A stretch of 64,000 nucleotides of DNA from positions 1 through 64,000 of the forward strand of contig SNAP01000003.1 of assembly GCA_022496785.1 (NCBI GenBank), given 5' to 3'. Source of the stretch: Marinilabiliaceae bacterium JC040. GTDB lineage: Bacteria > Bacteroidota > Bacteroidia > Bacteroidales > Marinifilaceae. The position numbers and the translations under genes were made by a program. A model generated the notes under the pieces. It saw only the letters and a list, made by a program, of their open reading frames with translations. It did not search any database and had not been told where the DNA came from. Of this stretch, positions 55,741-64,000 are shown piece after piece (position 1 is the first letter of the stretch; every line of letters begins with the position of its first letter).

Positions 55741-57189
55741 TTATAGTTCTCTTTCTTTAAATGTATAATCAAAACGTAGTAATACTACAAAATATCTAAA
55801 GTCCTCTGCTGTCATCATATGAACTTTCTCTTTCAAATCATTTAAGATTGTAAAATCATTTTCATCTACTTTCATTGTATTTGAATCTGAAATTGTTGTT
55901 GAAAGAACCTCTACTAAAGATTCTAAGAACTTCTTCTTATTATTTGCTACTAATAGTTCTTTCTTTAGAAGATTCACCCTATCTGTCTTTCTATTACTTC
56001 TATCTCTATATCTTAGAAGTACTTCAGCTACATTTGTTGTGTAGTTTAACATTTCTTTTTTATTCTTTGTTATCATACTTACTAACCAAGTTTTATATGT
56101 TCTGTATATAATTAAATTATCTCTATCTTTCTGCTTTAACCCTTTCTTACGATCCTCATATTCTATATCACTTTCTCCTTTTTTTATATCATAATTAGGT
56201 TTCTTTAAATTCAAAAATTTATCTTTCTTATAGAAATCTCTTAACTTCTCTGGCTCAAGAGCTTTCAAACCAAAACTTCCTAATTCACAAACCCTTTTTA
56301 TATGTCTTCCAAAAAGATTTTCATATGTTTTACGATCACTTATAAATGCACTTTCTCCAAAAAGTTTTCTATACATTGACATGATCCCTCTTGCCTTTGA
56401 AAAATAAAAAGGATAAAAACCTAATGTTGTATTAGTCTGCCCTAAACTATGAACATACCCCATAATCTTCTTATCTGCATATTCTTTTGAAAGGCTAATA
56501 AATAACCTCGACCAACTAACTGTCTTTATTTCTAAACCTTTATCAGATGATTTGAAAAATCCTAGATTGTCTAGAATGGCATAATCAAAATCTTCCCTAT
56601 ATTCTCTTTCGTTATATCTAAAGTTTAACCACTGACCATTCCACGTCGTAATTTTATTACCTAACACATTAATGCTCACATCATTGAGAAGACCCCTATA
56701 TACTTTCCAACCTTCGAATATTCGCAATAGAATATCTTCATCATTTAGGTATATTGCCATTCCTCCTTGAACTCCAATAGATAAACCTCCACCTATCCAT
56801 GTTTTATATATTGTTTCTTCATCTATATCAATTGGCATATCTGTTAACAAACCAGAAACAGATGAAAATTCTTTAACTTCCGATGGTGGGTATCCTATTG
56901 CTGTAGAAGCATCAATTATTCCAGAAGATATCTTTTTATGAAGTTCTTCTAATTTTTCTAACCTTTCCTCTGGACTTAAATTCTCAACAGTTTGCTTACC
57001 TCTTGTCTTATCTTCTTTTCTAGATGACATTTGAACAAAAGGAGAATTTCCAGGCCAAAGCATATATTTAGGATGATTAAAGAAGTATTCAAAAAACACT
57101 TCATCAATAAATCCTTTTGCTGTATAAGAAGTTCCATTCTTTGCATTATATGCTTTTAAGAATGTACCTCCTATTGTGGCTGCTATCAT
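55741..57189 (-). CDS. cas8b: Cascade large subunit Cas8b (Cst1-like)
   Basis: 482 residues, identified mainly by place between cas3 and cas7 and by size. It starts MIAATIGGTFLKAYNAKNG. Many Cst1 proteins carry CxxC-CxxC zinc motifs; this one has only a single Cys (in RVCELG), so the zinc site is absent. The C-terminal helical part (about 380-480) could act as the small subunit. It would recognise the PAM and help recruit Cas3. Subtype (b1 or other) is less sure than function. Confidence 0.85.
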   Translation of the reverse strand: MIAATIGGTFLKAYNAKNGTSYTAKGFIDEVFFEYFFNHPKYMLWPGNSPFVQMSSRKEDKTRGKQTVENLSPEERLEKLEELHKKISSGIIDASTAIGYPPSEVKEFSSVSGLLTDMPIDIDEETIYKTWIGGGLSIGVQGGMAIYLNDEDILLRIFEGWKVYRGLLNDVSINVLGNKITTWNGQWLNFRYNEREYREDFDYAILDNLGFFKSSDKGLEIKTVSWSRLFISLSKEYADKKIMGYVHSLGQTNTTLGFYPFYFSKARGIMSMYRKLFGESAFISDRKTYENLFGRHIKRVCELGSFGLKALEPEKLRDFYKKDKFLNLKKPNYDIKKGESDIEYEDRKKGLKQKDRDNLIIYRTYKTWLVSMITKNKKEMLNYTTNVAEVLLRYRDRSNRKTDRVNLLKKELLVANNKKKFLESLVEVLSTTISDSNTMKVDENDFTILNDLKEKVHMMTAEDFRYFVVLLRFDYTFKEREL

Positions 57190-57199
57190 AATTTCATAT

Positions 57200-59359
57200 T
57201 TATAAAAATGAATAACTACTATTATAATTCTCTACCTTACATTTATCTATATCAAAACCCAAATCCTTGTCATAAGCTACATCTGGAACTATAAAAGGAT
57301 GGACTCCATAGTCTAAATGATTAAAATCTTTAACCATCCAGTATCTTAATGAAATATGCCTTTTCTCCCTTTCTTTCTTAGATAATTGAAAATACTCTTG
57401 CTCATCAGATTCTAGAATACAGGTAACATTATCAATATCTAATAGTTCCAACAAACAAGATTTCTTATTATTTCTCAAAGGCGATATATTCCATTTTCCA
57501 CTCGATTTGAAAACAGAAAACTCCTCTATATCATTGAAATTGATGTCAGTGTATACACAATCAATTTTAGTCTGCACATCTCTTTCATGAAGAATATCTC
57601 CATTAGGAATTTCATCAAAACTCTTCTTAATAATATCTAATTCATAAGGAAGAGCTTCCTTTTCATCTTCTGGAGGGTTTAATACATATATAGGTTTATA
57701 TTTGCCTATAGTTTCATTACTACGTTTTCGATTTATTCTACCAAATCTCTGTAATAAAGAATCTAATGGAGCTGCTTCTGTAACCATCATATCGAAACTT
57801 ATATCCAAACTAACCTCTACCACTTGAGTAGATACTACAATATATGGACCATCGGTTTCAATATTCATTAATATATCTTCCTTACATTTTCTATCACCTC
57901 TAGTAAAACGAGAATGCAATAATAATATCGGAACATTTGGATATTTATCTTTCAATTCTCTGAATAAATCTTGTGCATTCTTTATTCTATTGCATACCAA
58001 TAATATCTTCTTCGAATCACTAATAGCACTATCAATAACAGAATATGAATCATCCCAAGAATCAAGCTTATAAACTACATGTCTATCAAATTCATTCAAT
58101 TCTTCTTTAGATAATTTCACCTGATAAACATTTTCTTCCCCTAGAATATCTAATATCTTATTATACAATATACTAGGCATAGTGGCTGTACCAATATGCA
58201 CAGAGCATCCTATATGTTTCAATACCTCTATAATCTTCAGTACTATCGATCTTGTAACTTTATTATAAGTATGTATTTCATCTAATATTACATCACAATT
58301 CTTCAAATCTTGAATAACAGCTTCAAAACCCTTTATTCCAAAAGCAATAGCTGCAATCTGATGAGGAGTTAAAATCTTCACACTAGCACCTACATGTTTT
58401 TGTATTATTTCTTCTTCTAGTTTTGAATCTTTAATAGAAACAGAAGATGCAGCATGTTGTAAACGAATATCTAAGCCTGGATTATCTTTCTCTAAATCTG
58501 CTTTTACTCTAGAATACATAGCATTTATAGAAGCTTGAAAAGGTAATGTATAAAAGACTCTAGACTTACATCTTCTAAAAAGGAAATCTGTCTTTCCTGC
58601 ACCTGTACTTGCAACTACAATAGTATGTTTCTTTGAAGAATCTGCAGATTTCAACGAAAGAGGATACAATTCACTTTTTCTATTATAAAAAGATAAATCA
58701 GGAGTTTTAAATAATCTATCCATATACTCTTTATAATTATCCTCCAATGCAGAAGCAAAATGATCTGCAGCCATTAAAACCCCTCTCCAGTCTGAATACG
58801 CTCTCTCGTTTAATTTAGTTTCACAAAAATCATATACCTTAAAGTAATTTTCAATAGCCTCTTCTCTTGAAATATTATGAGTTTTTATTCCAAAAGATTC
58901 TAATATCTCATTTGCAATTGGCATCCATTCTTCCCAAGATTTTAAATGCCAATCTATAATTTCTTCTTCATATAATTCAAACAAATCAATAATTCCTCTT
59001 TCTCTAAAATCCTTATAAATAGATTTATGATGAGCAACAACCATTTCTATTAACTTTTCATGTTCCTCTTCAGGGAAAAGAGATAGAAACATACAAGAAG
59101 CTAATTCATGTCGAAATGGTAAATCAGAATTTCTCAGTCTACTTTTTGAATTCTGTTTTTCTTTTAGATATTTCTGAAAAATAGGACTTGCTTTTCCTAT
59201 ATCATGTAAAATTGCAGCATGTCTAACAATTTCTTTATCAAGATTTAAATAATCTGCAATTTTCATACTTACATCTGCAACTTCATACAAATGTTGATAC
59301 AAAGAAGTATTTTCAGGACTTCCCTTTGCTTTTATTTCCTCATGATAATTATTATTCAT
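57200..59359 (-). CDS. cas3: CRISPR helicase-nuclease Cas3
   Basis: 719 residues from the ATG at 59359; an in-frame TTG two codons earlier is not needed. HD nuclease first: HAAILHDIGKASPIFQKYL, RHELASCMF and VVAHHKSIY. SF2 helicase next: Walker A VVASTGAGKTDFLF near 250, DEIHTYN near 360, then SRFTRGDR, VVSTQVVEVSLDISFD and LLQRFGRINR. It unwinds and degrades target DNA after Cascade binding. Its start overlaps the end of cas5 by 8 bases. Confidence 0.97.
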   Translation of the reverse strand: MNNNYHEEIKAKGSPENTSLYQHLYEVADVSMKIADYLNLDKEIVRHAAILHDIGKASPIFQKYLKEKQNSKSRLRNSDLPFRHELASCMFLSLFPEEEHEKLIEMVVAHHKSIYKDFRERGIIDLFELYEEEIIDWHLKSWEEWMPIANEILESFGIKTHNISREEAIENYFKVYDFCETKLNERAYSDWRGVLMAADHFASALEDNYKEYMDRLFKTPDLSFYNRKSELYPLSLKSADSSKKHTIVVASTGAGKTDFLFRRCKSRVFYTLPFQASINAMYSRVKADLEKDNPGLDIRLQHAASSVSIKDSKLEEEIIQKHVGASVKILTPHQIAAIAFGIKGFEAVIQDLKNCDVILDEIHTYNKVTRSIVLKIIEVLKHIGCSVHIGTATMPSILYNKILDILGEENVYQVKLSKEELNEFDRHVVYKLDSWDDSYSVIDSAISDSKKILLVCNRIKNAQDLFRELKDKYPNVPILLLHSRFTRGDRKCKEDILMNIETDGPYIVVSTQVVEVSLDISFDMMVTEAAPLDSLLQRFGRINRKRSNETIGKYKPIYVLNPPEDEKEALPYELDIIKKSFDEIPNGDILHERDVQTKIDCVYTDINFNDIEEFSVFKSSGKWNISPLRNNKKSCLLELLDIDNVTCILESDEQEYFQLSKKEREKRHISLRYWMVKDFNHLDYGVHPFIVPDVAYDKDLGFDIDKCKVENYNSSYSFL

Positions 59360-59981
59360 TTCCAAGCTCTCTTATTGGATTACCAACAATTCGAATATGC
59401 CCATACATCTCATCACCATTCTTATAACGATTCTTTCCAACAATAAAAGCATCCTCTCTCTTTTCAAAGACTAATTCAAAACCAGGGAAAGACTCTTCAT
59501 TTTCAACAAAATCATCTAAATTCGTCTCAAAGATTTCTTCAGAGGGATACATTAAATCTTCATTTCTACACAAACAAATATGCTGCTTTGAAGCTTTTTC
59601 AGCATCTTTAAAGGAATTAAAAGCAAGAAAAAGAATAGGTTCAACCATCACTCCTCTATTAAGAATAGATGTCTCCCTTCTAGTAATCTTAGTCTTTGTA
59701 CTATCATTTGGATCTAATTGTTTTGATGAAGTATTAAAACCTCGACTTTGAATCACCTCCTGCTGAATCGAAATAGATTTATACGATAATCTATGTCCAT
59801 AAATCTTTTTAATCTCACCATCGTCATCTATAAGCAATTCAGGAAACAATTTTCTCTCAATCCCTGTAATAATAGAAGGAGTAAGAAACTGTTGCGAATA
59901 AGTCTCACTATCTCTTACAGCGGTCCAAGGTTTAATAAAACCAAATGGTCCAGAATATTTAATTACAAAAAGCTTATCCAT
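59352..59981 (-). CDS. cas5: Cascade protein Cas5 (type I-B)
   Basis: 209 residues. FVIKYSGPFGFIKPWTAVRDSE at the N-terminus and the early TPSIITGIERKLFPEL fit Cas5, a RAMP protein that caps the 5' handle of the crRNA in Cascade. The fold is judged from these regions, from size and from place between cas6 and cas3. The gene overlaps cas3. Confidence 0.93.
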   Translation of the reverse strand: MDKLFVIKYSGPFGFIKPWTAVRDSETYSQQFLTPSIITGIERKLFPELLIDDDGEIKKIYGHRLSYKSISIQQEVIQSRGFNTSSKQLDPNDSTKTKITRRETSILNRGVMVEPILFLAFNSFKDAEKASKQHICLCRNEDLMYPSEEIFETNLDDFVENEESFPGFELVFEKREDAFIVGKNRYKNGDEMYGHIRIVGNPIRELGNE

Positions 59982-59986
59982 ATCAT

Positions 59987-60670
59987 TTATTTTAAAGCAC
60001 CAAGTCCAATCCCAGTACTATTACCAATACCAACATTCCAAGCAAACACCTTAGTCTCTGGTCTTCCCTTAATAATCACAGGACACCAGTTCACTTTCAT
60101 ATGAAACGGTTTATCTTTATGCTTATAAGTCACCATTTTAATCTTCTTCTTGATAAAAGATTGATCAAACTCAATACTCAAAGAATCATCATCAGGAAGA
60201 CCTGCCTCCTTCATTTTAGTCTTAAGAGTCTCTACCATAAGGGCAGGAGATTCTTTATCGTTATAGTAAAAGAATTTCTTATTACCATTTTCTTCTATTC
60301 TCTGTATATAAACTGGACTAGCTAGGTAAAAATAATCCTTATTAGATAAATCTGGATTATCATCTATCCATACCTGCTCCACTTCCATACCAAAGAACAT
60401 ATATGGATCCTTATTCATTCCTGAAATCAAATCCTTAAGTAGATTAGTATTCCAACTACTTATAAAAAAAGAAGCTCCATTTTTGAAATCTAACTTACCT
60501 TTCTGCATTTTACCTCCAGAAAGTCCTGAAAAAGAATACAATGACAAATTATCGTGATAATCATTCTGACCTAACCATTTGTGTAAAGCACCAGTCATTA
60601 AATACTGATAATCCATTGAAACAGGAGAATTATTTGGTGTTGTTTTTATATTTATTCTCATATTATACAT
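59987..60670 (-). CDS. cas6: CRISPR endoribonuclease Cas6
   Basis: 227 residues. Two ferredoxin-like folds and the C-terminal glycine-rich RNA-binding motif NVGIGNSTGIGLGALK. H31 in ALHKWLGQ is a catalytic candidate. It cuts the repeat transcript to give 8-nt handle crRNAs. First gene of the effector operon; a -7 element TATATTTG (minus strand, 60695-60688) lies 18 bases before the ATG. A second ATG three codons further in is possible. Confidence 0.96.
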   Translation of the reverse strand: MYNMRINIKTTPNNSPVSMDYQYLMTGALHKWLGQNDYHDNLSLYSFSGLSGGKMQKGKLDFKNGASFFISSWNTNLLKDLISGMNKDPYMFFGMEVEQVWIDDNPDLSNKDYFYLASPVYIQRIEENGNKKFFYYNDKESPALMVETLKTKMKEAGLPDDDSLSIEFDQSFIKKKIKMVTYKHKDKPFHMKVNWCPVIIKGRPETKVFAWNVGIGNSTGIGLGALK

Positions 60671-60687
60671 ATTTATTTAGTCTCTTA

Positions 60688-60695
60688 CAAATATA
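60688..60695 (-). promoter_or_regulatory. -7 element of the cas operon
   Basis: TATATTTG on the minus strand matches TAnnTTTG, just before cas6. Confidence 0.6.
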
Positions 60696-60766
60696 TATTT
60701 AAGAAAATAAATATGAAAATAATTATGATATTAATATTTTAGAGATTTATATATATCATTAAACTA

Positions 60767-60804
60767 AAGAGCCCATAATAGATTTTTCTCTATTATGGGC
60801 TCTT
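60767..60804. terminator. Bidirectional terminator between the ATPase operon and cas6
   Basis: Perfect 16-bp stem AAGAGCCCATAATAGA / TCTATTATGGGCTCTT with a 6-nt loop; it isolates the cas operon from the upstream operon. Confidence 0.9.
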
Positions 60805-60822
60805 AAAATTTATAGAGTTGAA

Positions 60823-61260
60823 TTACACTGCAATTCTATGTTCTTTAGTCTCAATATTAAGGCTTGAATTATAATTCTTTTTAAAGAATATTTTATTTTT
60901 TTGTATTATTGAAGTAAAACTCGGTTTTACTTTTGTAGCTATTACAAAAGAAAGTTTAGGACATTTCTTTTTATCTGTACTTAATATTTCAATTGTATTT
61001 TTTATTTGCTCTATCGCATGAGGAATATTTTTACCTTTTAATTCAATAAAAATCTCTTTTATAACTTTTTTATTATCTGATTCATCTAAGATATGTAATA
61101 AATAATCACATTTTAGTATATTATTATCATTAATTGCGCAACCATCTACTTTTATTTTTACAATTCCTTTAGCGTTATCAACATATAGTGTTGACTTGTT
61201 TTCATTTAATTTTAAAATTTTATTATTGCTTATTTCTTTACAATTATCGTTAATTTTCAT
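60823..61260 (-). CDS. Small PD-(D/E)xK-like protein paired with an ATPase
   Basis: 145 residues, no known domain that I can name. A nuclease-like core can be seen: Asp52 in KCDYLLHILDE, then E73-x-K75 in IFIELKGKN and a following helix PHAIEQIKNTIEIL with a Gln. This D...ExK plus helix order is that of PD-(D/E)xK nucleases. Its ATG lies inside the end of the ATPase gene (11-base overlap), so they are coupled. The likely role is the nuclease half of a two-part defence system, by inference. It could also be a non-nuclease partner. Confidence 0.6.
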   Translation of the reverse strand: MKINDNCKEISNNKILKLNENKSTLYVDNAKGIVKIKVDGCAINDNNILKCDYLLHILDESDNKKVIKEIFIELKGKNIPHAIEQIKNTIEILSTDKKKCPKLSFVIATKVKPSFTSIIQKNKIFFKKNYNSSLNIETKEHRIAV

Positions 61261-62503
61261 AGTCCATAATATCTAAAATTTTATCAAATTGCATTTCTAA
61301 ATCAGTAGAAACGGTATCAATTAAATCAGCAGAAATAATTTCAGTTTCATTGTCAATAATAGAATTTAACTTTCCATCTATAATAGAAAAAGCGGAAAGT
61401 GATTTAGGATTAAGAATTGTTTCTACGTCTATAATAGAATTTAGTTGTTCAAATTTTGATTCTTTCTCCTTTTTATCAAATGTTCCTGCAAGCAAATAAT
61501 TATTTGTTGAAGTCAAAACATAAGGACTATGAGTGGTTATAAAGAATTGAATTTTTGGATTCACTTTATTAAAAACACGAATCATCATTTCAACTATCTT
61601 CTTTTGAGCTAAAGGAAATAGATGAGCTTCGGGTTCTTCAATATATAAAGTAAGTCCATCATTAACAACACTAGTTTTTTGAATAGCTTTTAAAGTAATT
61701 ATTAATGGCAAAACTTCCTGTTGTCCTGAAGAACAATAAGCTAAATTCAATTTTCTTCCATTATTTAATTTAAGATAATCTTTACCCTTTTCACGAACAA
61801 AATCACCTAATAGTATTTCCTCTGATAACTTAATTAATTCTTGCTGAGGATTATCTTTCTGAATATCAATCACTTTAAGTGTTTCATAAAAAGATCCAAA
61901 TTGTTTTAAGAAAAGATCTATATTAGAATTATTAGATAAAATAGAAAAAATATTGGATTGTAATAACGAAAAAAATGATCTTCCAGCAGGAATATATAAT
62001 TGTTCATAATGGTCAATACCATCAAAACTCTTTCTTATTGTATTAGTGAATAACTTTTCAGAATTTGAATCAAATTTAGGAAACAAATTATCAGCAACAG
62101 AAATTCTTTCTACTATTTTGTTTTTTTCTTCTTTTACTTTATCCCATAAGACATCATAACCACTTATAAAATCAATTTTAAAAGATTTATTATCCATGGT
62201 TTTATTAGATATCTGAAATTTATAATCATTATATCTATAATCAATATAAAAAGTAGTTTCATTCCATGAAGATCTAGGAAAAATTTCAGAAAACTTATCT
62301 CTCAATTTTTTCTTTAAATCACCTTTAGTATCATCATTTAAAACTGAATCATGTATTTCTTGAAACAAAGATTTAGAGTAAAATAATAATTTAGCTATAA
62401 TACTTTTACCTGAAGCTTGAGGTCCAATTAGAATATTAAATTTATTAACACTTAATTCTATTTTCTCAATCTCAAGAAAATTTCTTATTATTAGTTTTTC
62501 CAT
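61250..62503 (-). CDS. AAA15/OLD-like ATPase
   Basis: 417 residues, ABC-type ATPase. Walker A GPQASGKS at 27-34, a long helical insert (about 45-240), signature-like YCSSGQQEVLPLIITLKAI, Walker B TLYIEEPEAHLFP and the His switch FFITTHSPYVL. No C-terminal Toprim (OLD) nuclease domain: it ends after about 80 more residues. Relatives pair with separate nucleases in Septu-, PARIS- or Gabija-like defence systems. Here the partner would be the overlapping gene downstream. Confidence 0.85.
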   Translation of the reverse strand: MEKLIIRNFLEIEKIELSVNKFNILIGPQASGKSIIAKLLFYSKSLFQEIHDSVLNDDTKGDLKKKLRDKFSEIFPRSSWNETTFYIDYRYNDYKFQISNKTMDNKSFKIDFISGYDVLWDKVKEEKNKIVERISVADNLFPKFDSNSEKLFTNTIRKSFDGIDHYEQLYIPAGRSFFSLLQSNIFSILSNNSNIDLFLKQFGSFYETLKVIDIQKDNPQQELIKLSEEILLGDFVREKGKDYLKLNNGRKLNLAYCSSGQQEVLPLIITLKAIQKTSVVNDGLTLYIEEPEAHLFPLAQKKIVEMMIRVFNKVNPKIQFFITTHSPYVLTSTNNYLLAGTFDKKEKESKFEQLNSIIDVETILNPKSLSAFSIIDGKLNSIIDNETEIISADLIDTVSTDLEMQFDKILDIMDYEN

Positions 62504-62534
62504 AAAGCTAAATTAAATCATTTATTTATAGAAA

Positions 62535-62951
62535 TCAAATAATACCAGCAGACAAATCACTCTCAATTCTCTTAATCTTAGCATTCCTTTCCATAGAATA
62601 CGAAATACCATTATTCTCAACATATAGGAACATATCAAGGGACTTTTTAAGCAAATCAGATTTTTGACTAGCAGTATTAACTATTTTGGATTCAAATAAT
62701 AATAATTCGGCTAAGATTTCTATTCTAGCAAGAACTTCATTAGGTTTATATGTTTCAGAAAATGAATTTAGAATATCATTAGAATTATTCTCACGATAAA
62801 ACTTGCGATCATTATTTAGAAATTTAGAATATATATCTTGAATCTCTGTTTCCTTAATATTATCACCATTAAGAAAAGTATTTAGCATGTCTCTAAGCAT
62901 ATTCATTACTTGCCTTATCAATCTCTCTATAAAATCCTCTCTTACTTGCAT
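62535..62951 (-). CDS. Helical protein of unknown function, DUF6483-like
   Basis: 138 residues, all helical and charged. The start REDFIERLIRQVMNMLRDML resembles DUF6483 proteins, from memory, at low confidence. It lies 31 bases before the ATPase gene on the same strand and after a terminator, so it may be the first gene of the same operon. Function unknown. Confidence 0.55.
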   Translation of the reverse strand: MQVREDFIERLIRQVMNMLRDMLNTFLNGDNIKETEIQDIYSKFLNNDRKFYRENNSNDILNSFSETYKPNEVLARIEILAELLLFESKIVNTASQKSDLLKKSLDMFLYVENNGISYSMERNAKIKRIESDLSAGII

Positions 62952-63033
62952 TCTTGTAATATATCAATGAATATTTAAAATAATTATATTTTCCTATCAA
63001 AATTAAATCAAAAAAGAAGAATATCAAAATAGA

Positions 63034-63066
63034 AAAAGCAACTAAACCAAAAGGCTAGTTGCTTTT
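63034..63066 (-). terminator. Terminator after the TM2-like gene
   Basis: AAAAGCAACTA pairs with TAGTTGCTTTT across an 11-nt loop. Confidence 0.85.
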
Positions 63067-63113
63067 ATATATTAAAACATACTTAATTATATTTATAATT
63101 TTAGATTAGTATT

Positions 63114-63380
63114 CTATAGACCAATACGATACAATTCATTACCGGTAAAGCCAATTTCAATAGCTACTTTTCTATTATGTTCTCGAATTTTAGATGATAA
63201 TGTAAATAATACATATATCCACCAAAGTCCAAAACCACATAGAGTTATATAATACAATATCTGCTTCAAATATTGTTCAAAAGATCCATAGGACCAACCT
63301 AAGAAAAGAAATAATACCCATGTAAGAGTACCATCAAGTTTTCTTTCCTTATATATCATCATTTTTTCTGAAAACTCCAT
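63114..63380 (-). CDS. Small membrane protein, TM2-like
   Basis: 88 residues from the ATG at 63380; a start 17 residues earlier would add an unneeded hydrophobic segment. Two membrane helices, LDGTLTWVLFLFLGWSYGSF and ILYYITLCGFGLWWIYVLF, with a short turn between, match the TM2 layout. The C-terminal tail is basic. Function unknown. Confidence 0.65.
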   Translation of the reverse strand: MEFSEKMMIYKERKLDGTLTWVLFLFLGWSYGSFEQYLKQILYYITLCGFGLWWIYVLFTLSSKIREHNRKVAIEIGFTGNELYRIGL

Positions 63381-63459
63381 AATTTTATTTTTAATGTGTA
63401 AACATACGTATAAATATAAGAATATTAGCAAACATAAACAATAAAATTACATAATTTAT

Positions 63460-64000
63460 CTACAATTTCTCTCTACCTATTTTCTGTGTAGCTAATAAAG
63501 ATACAACACCTAGAATCATAGCAAAAATAAAAGGAGTTCTCCAATTCATCATCCACAATAAACCACCAATAACAGGAATCACAACAGCAGAGATATGATT
63601 AATAGTAAATCCTAAAGCCATAGAGGGAGCAATATCTTTAGTCTCTCCTGTCTTATGGAAATATGTATTAATAGCCATAGAGCAACCAAAGAAGATATTA
63701 TCAATAATATAGAAGCTTGTAACAGCCCATTTATTCTCAATAAAAGCGTAACCTCCAAAAACTAAGATAATAGCAATATACTCAACACTAAGTACAAGTC
63801 TCTCCCCATATTTATTGATAGCCTTACCAATAATAGGAGAAACGTAATAATTCACTATATTATTAATAATAAACAAGATAGCAACCTCTTTAACTGTAAA
63901 GTGATATTTTTGAACTAGCATAAACACAGCAAAAACAACAAAAATCTGACGTCTTGCACCAGAAAGGAAATTCAAAAGATAGAAAAGCCAGTACTTACGT
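63460..64000 (-). CDS. MFS transporter, C-terminal part
   Basis: The frame is open to the right window edge, so the N-terminus is missing. About 180 residues and six membrane helices are visible: YWLFYLLNFLSGARRQIFV, IGKAINKYGERLVL (the loop with charged residues), FYIIDNIFFGCSMA, NHISAVVIPVIGGLLW and MILGVVSLLATQKIG. Belongs to a Bacteroidetes MFS group with no known substrate. Confidence 0.85.
   Translation of the reverse strand, partial: RKYWLFYLLNFLSGARRQIFVVFAVFMLVQKYHFTVKEVAILFIINNIVNYYVSPIIGKAINKYGERLVLSVEYIAIILVFGGYAFIENKWAVTSFYIIDNIFFGCSMAINTYFHKTGETKDIAPSMALGFTINHISAVVIPVIGGLLWMMNWRTPFIFAMILGVVSLLATQKIGREKL

Noticed and set aside
61250-62503. Reading the ATPase as a full OLD nuclease or as GajA of Gabija
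   Set aside because: No Toprim domain follows the ATPase and no UvrD-like GajB is next to it.
1-64000. tRNA, rRNA or insertion-sequence genes
   Set aside because: I looked for tRNA-like cloverleaf ends, rRNA blocks and transposase motifs and saw none; a tRNAscan or ISfinder search would be decisive.

Overview
The window is AT-rich chromosomal DNA from a member of the Bacteroidota, most likely the order Bacteroidales. The evidence is the recurring Bacteroidetes -7 promoter element TAnnTTTG in front of many genes, a GG-leader peptide of the Bacteroidales type, a type IX secretion C-terminal domain, DUF3078 and BioG-type biotin genes, and short intergenic gaps. I cannot fix the genus.

Layout. 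1-475: the end of a SPASM-domain peptide maturase, then a GG-leader natural-product precursor. 791-8979: aminopeptidase P, a small XRE regulator with a perfect inverted repeat beside it, pyrK-pyrD, uvrA, and rpsF-rpsR-rplI. 9065-20000: housekeeping genes (mltG, a DUF3078 protein, an SDR, a TPR protein, gyrA, a PhnP-like hydrolase, an RsmI-like methyltransferase, an NrnA-like phosphoesterase). 20030-24858: a biotin operon bioB-A-F-G-C without bioD. 24911-42715: envelope and metabolic genes (topB, PAP2, YqeY, MATE, an Omp85-like protein, pckA, CPBP protease, nitroreductase, two AraC-type regulators, a secreted S41 protease-like protein, an EamA transporter).

42716-49345: a cobalamin-controlled island. 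Two adenosylcobalamin-type riboswitches point at each other. One leads to a Big2/leucine-rich lipoprotein, a type IX-secreted papain-like protease and a second Big2 lipoprotein. The other leads to a PepSY-TM membrane protein. The two transcripts converge on a shared terminator. A vitamin-B12-linked role for the surface protease and its lipoproteins is an inference.

49411-60695: a type I-B CRISPR-Cas locus on the minus strand, cas6-cas5-cas3-cas8-cas7, an intrinsic terminator, cas4-cas1-cas2, a leader, then an array of 50 near-identical 29-nt repeats with a decayed terminal repeat at the leader-distal end. 60767-62951: between two strong terminators lies a small operon with an unknown protein, an OLD/AAA15-like ATPase and an overlapping small protein carrying a PD-(D/E)xK-like pattern. 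This is a candidate uncharacterised defence module beside CRISPR. 63114-64000: a small TM2-like membrane protein and the C-terminal part of an MFS transporter cut by the window edge.
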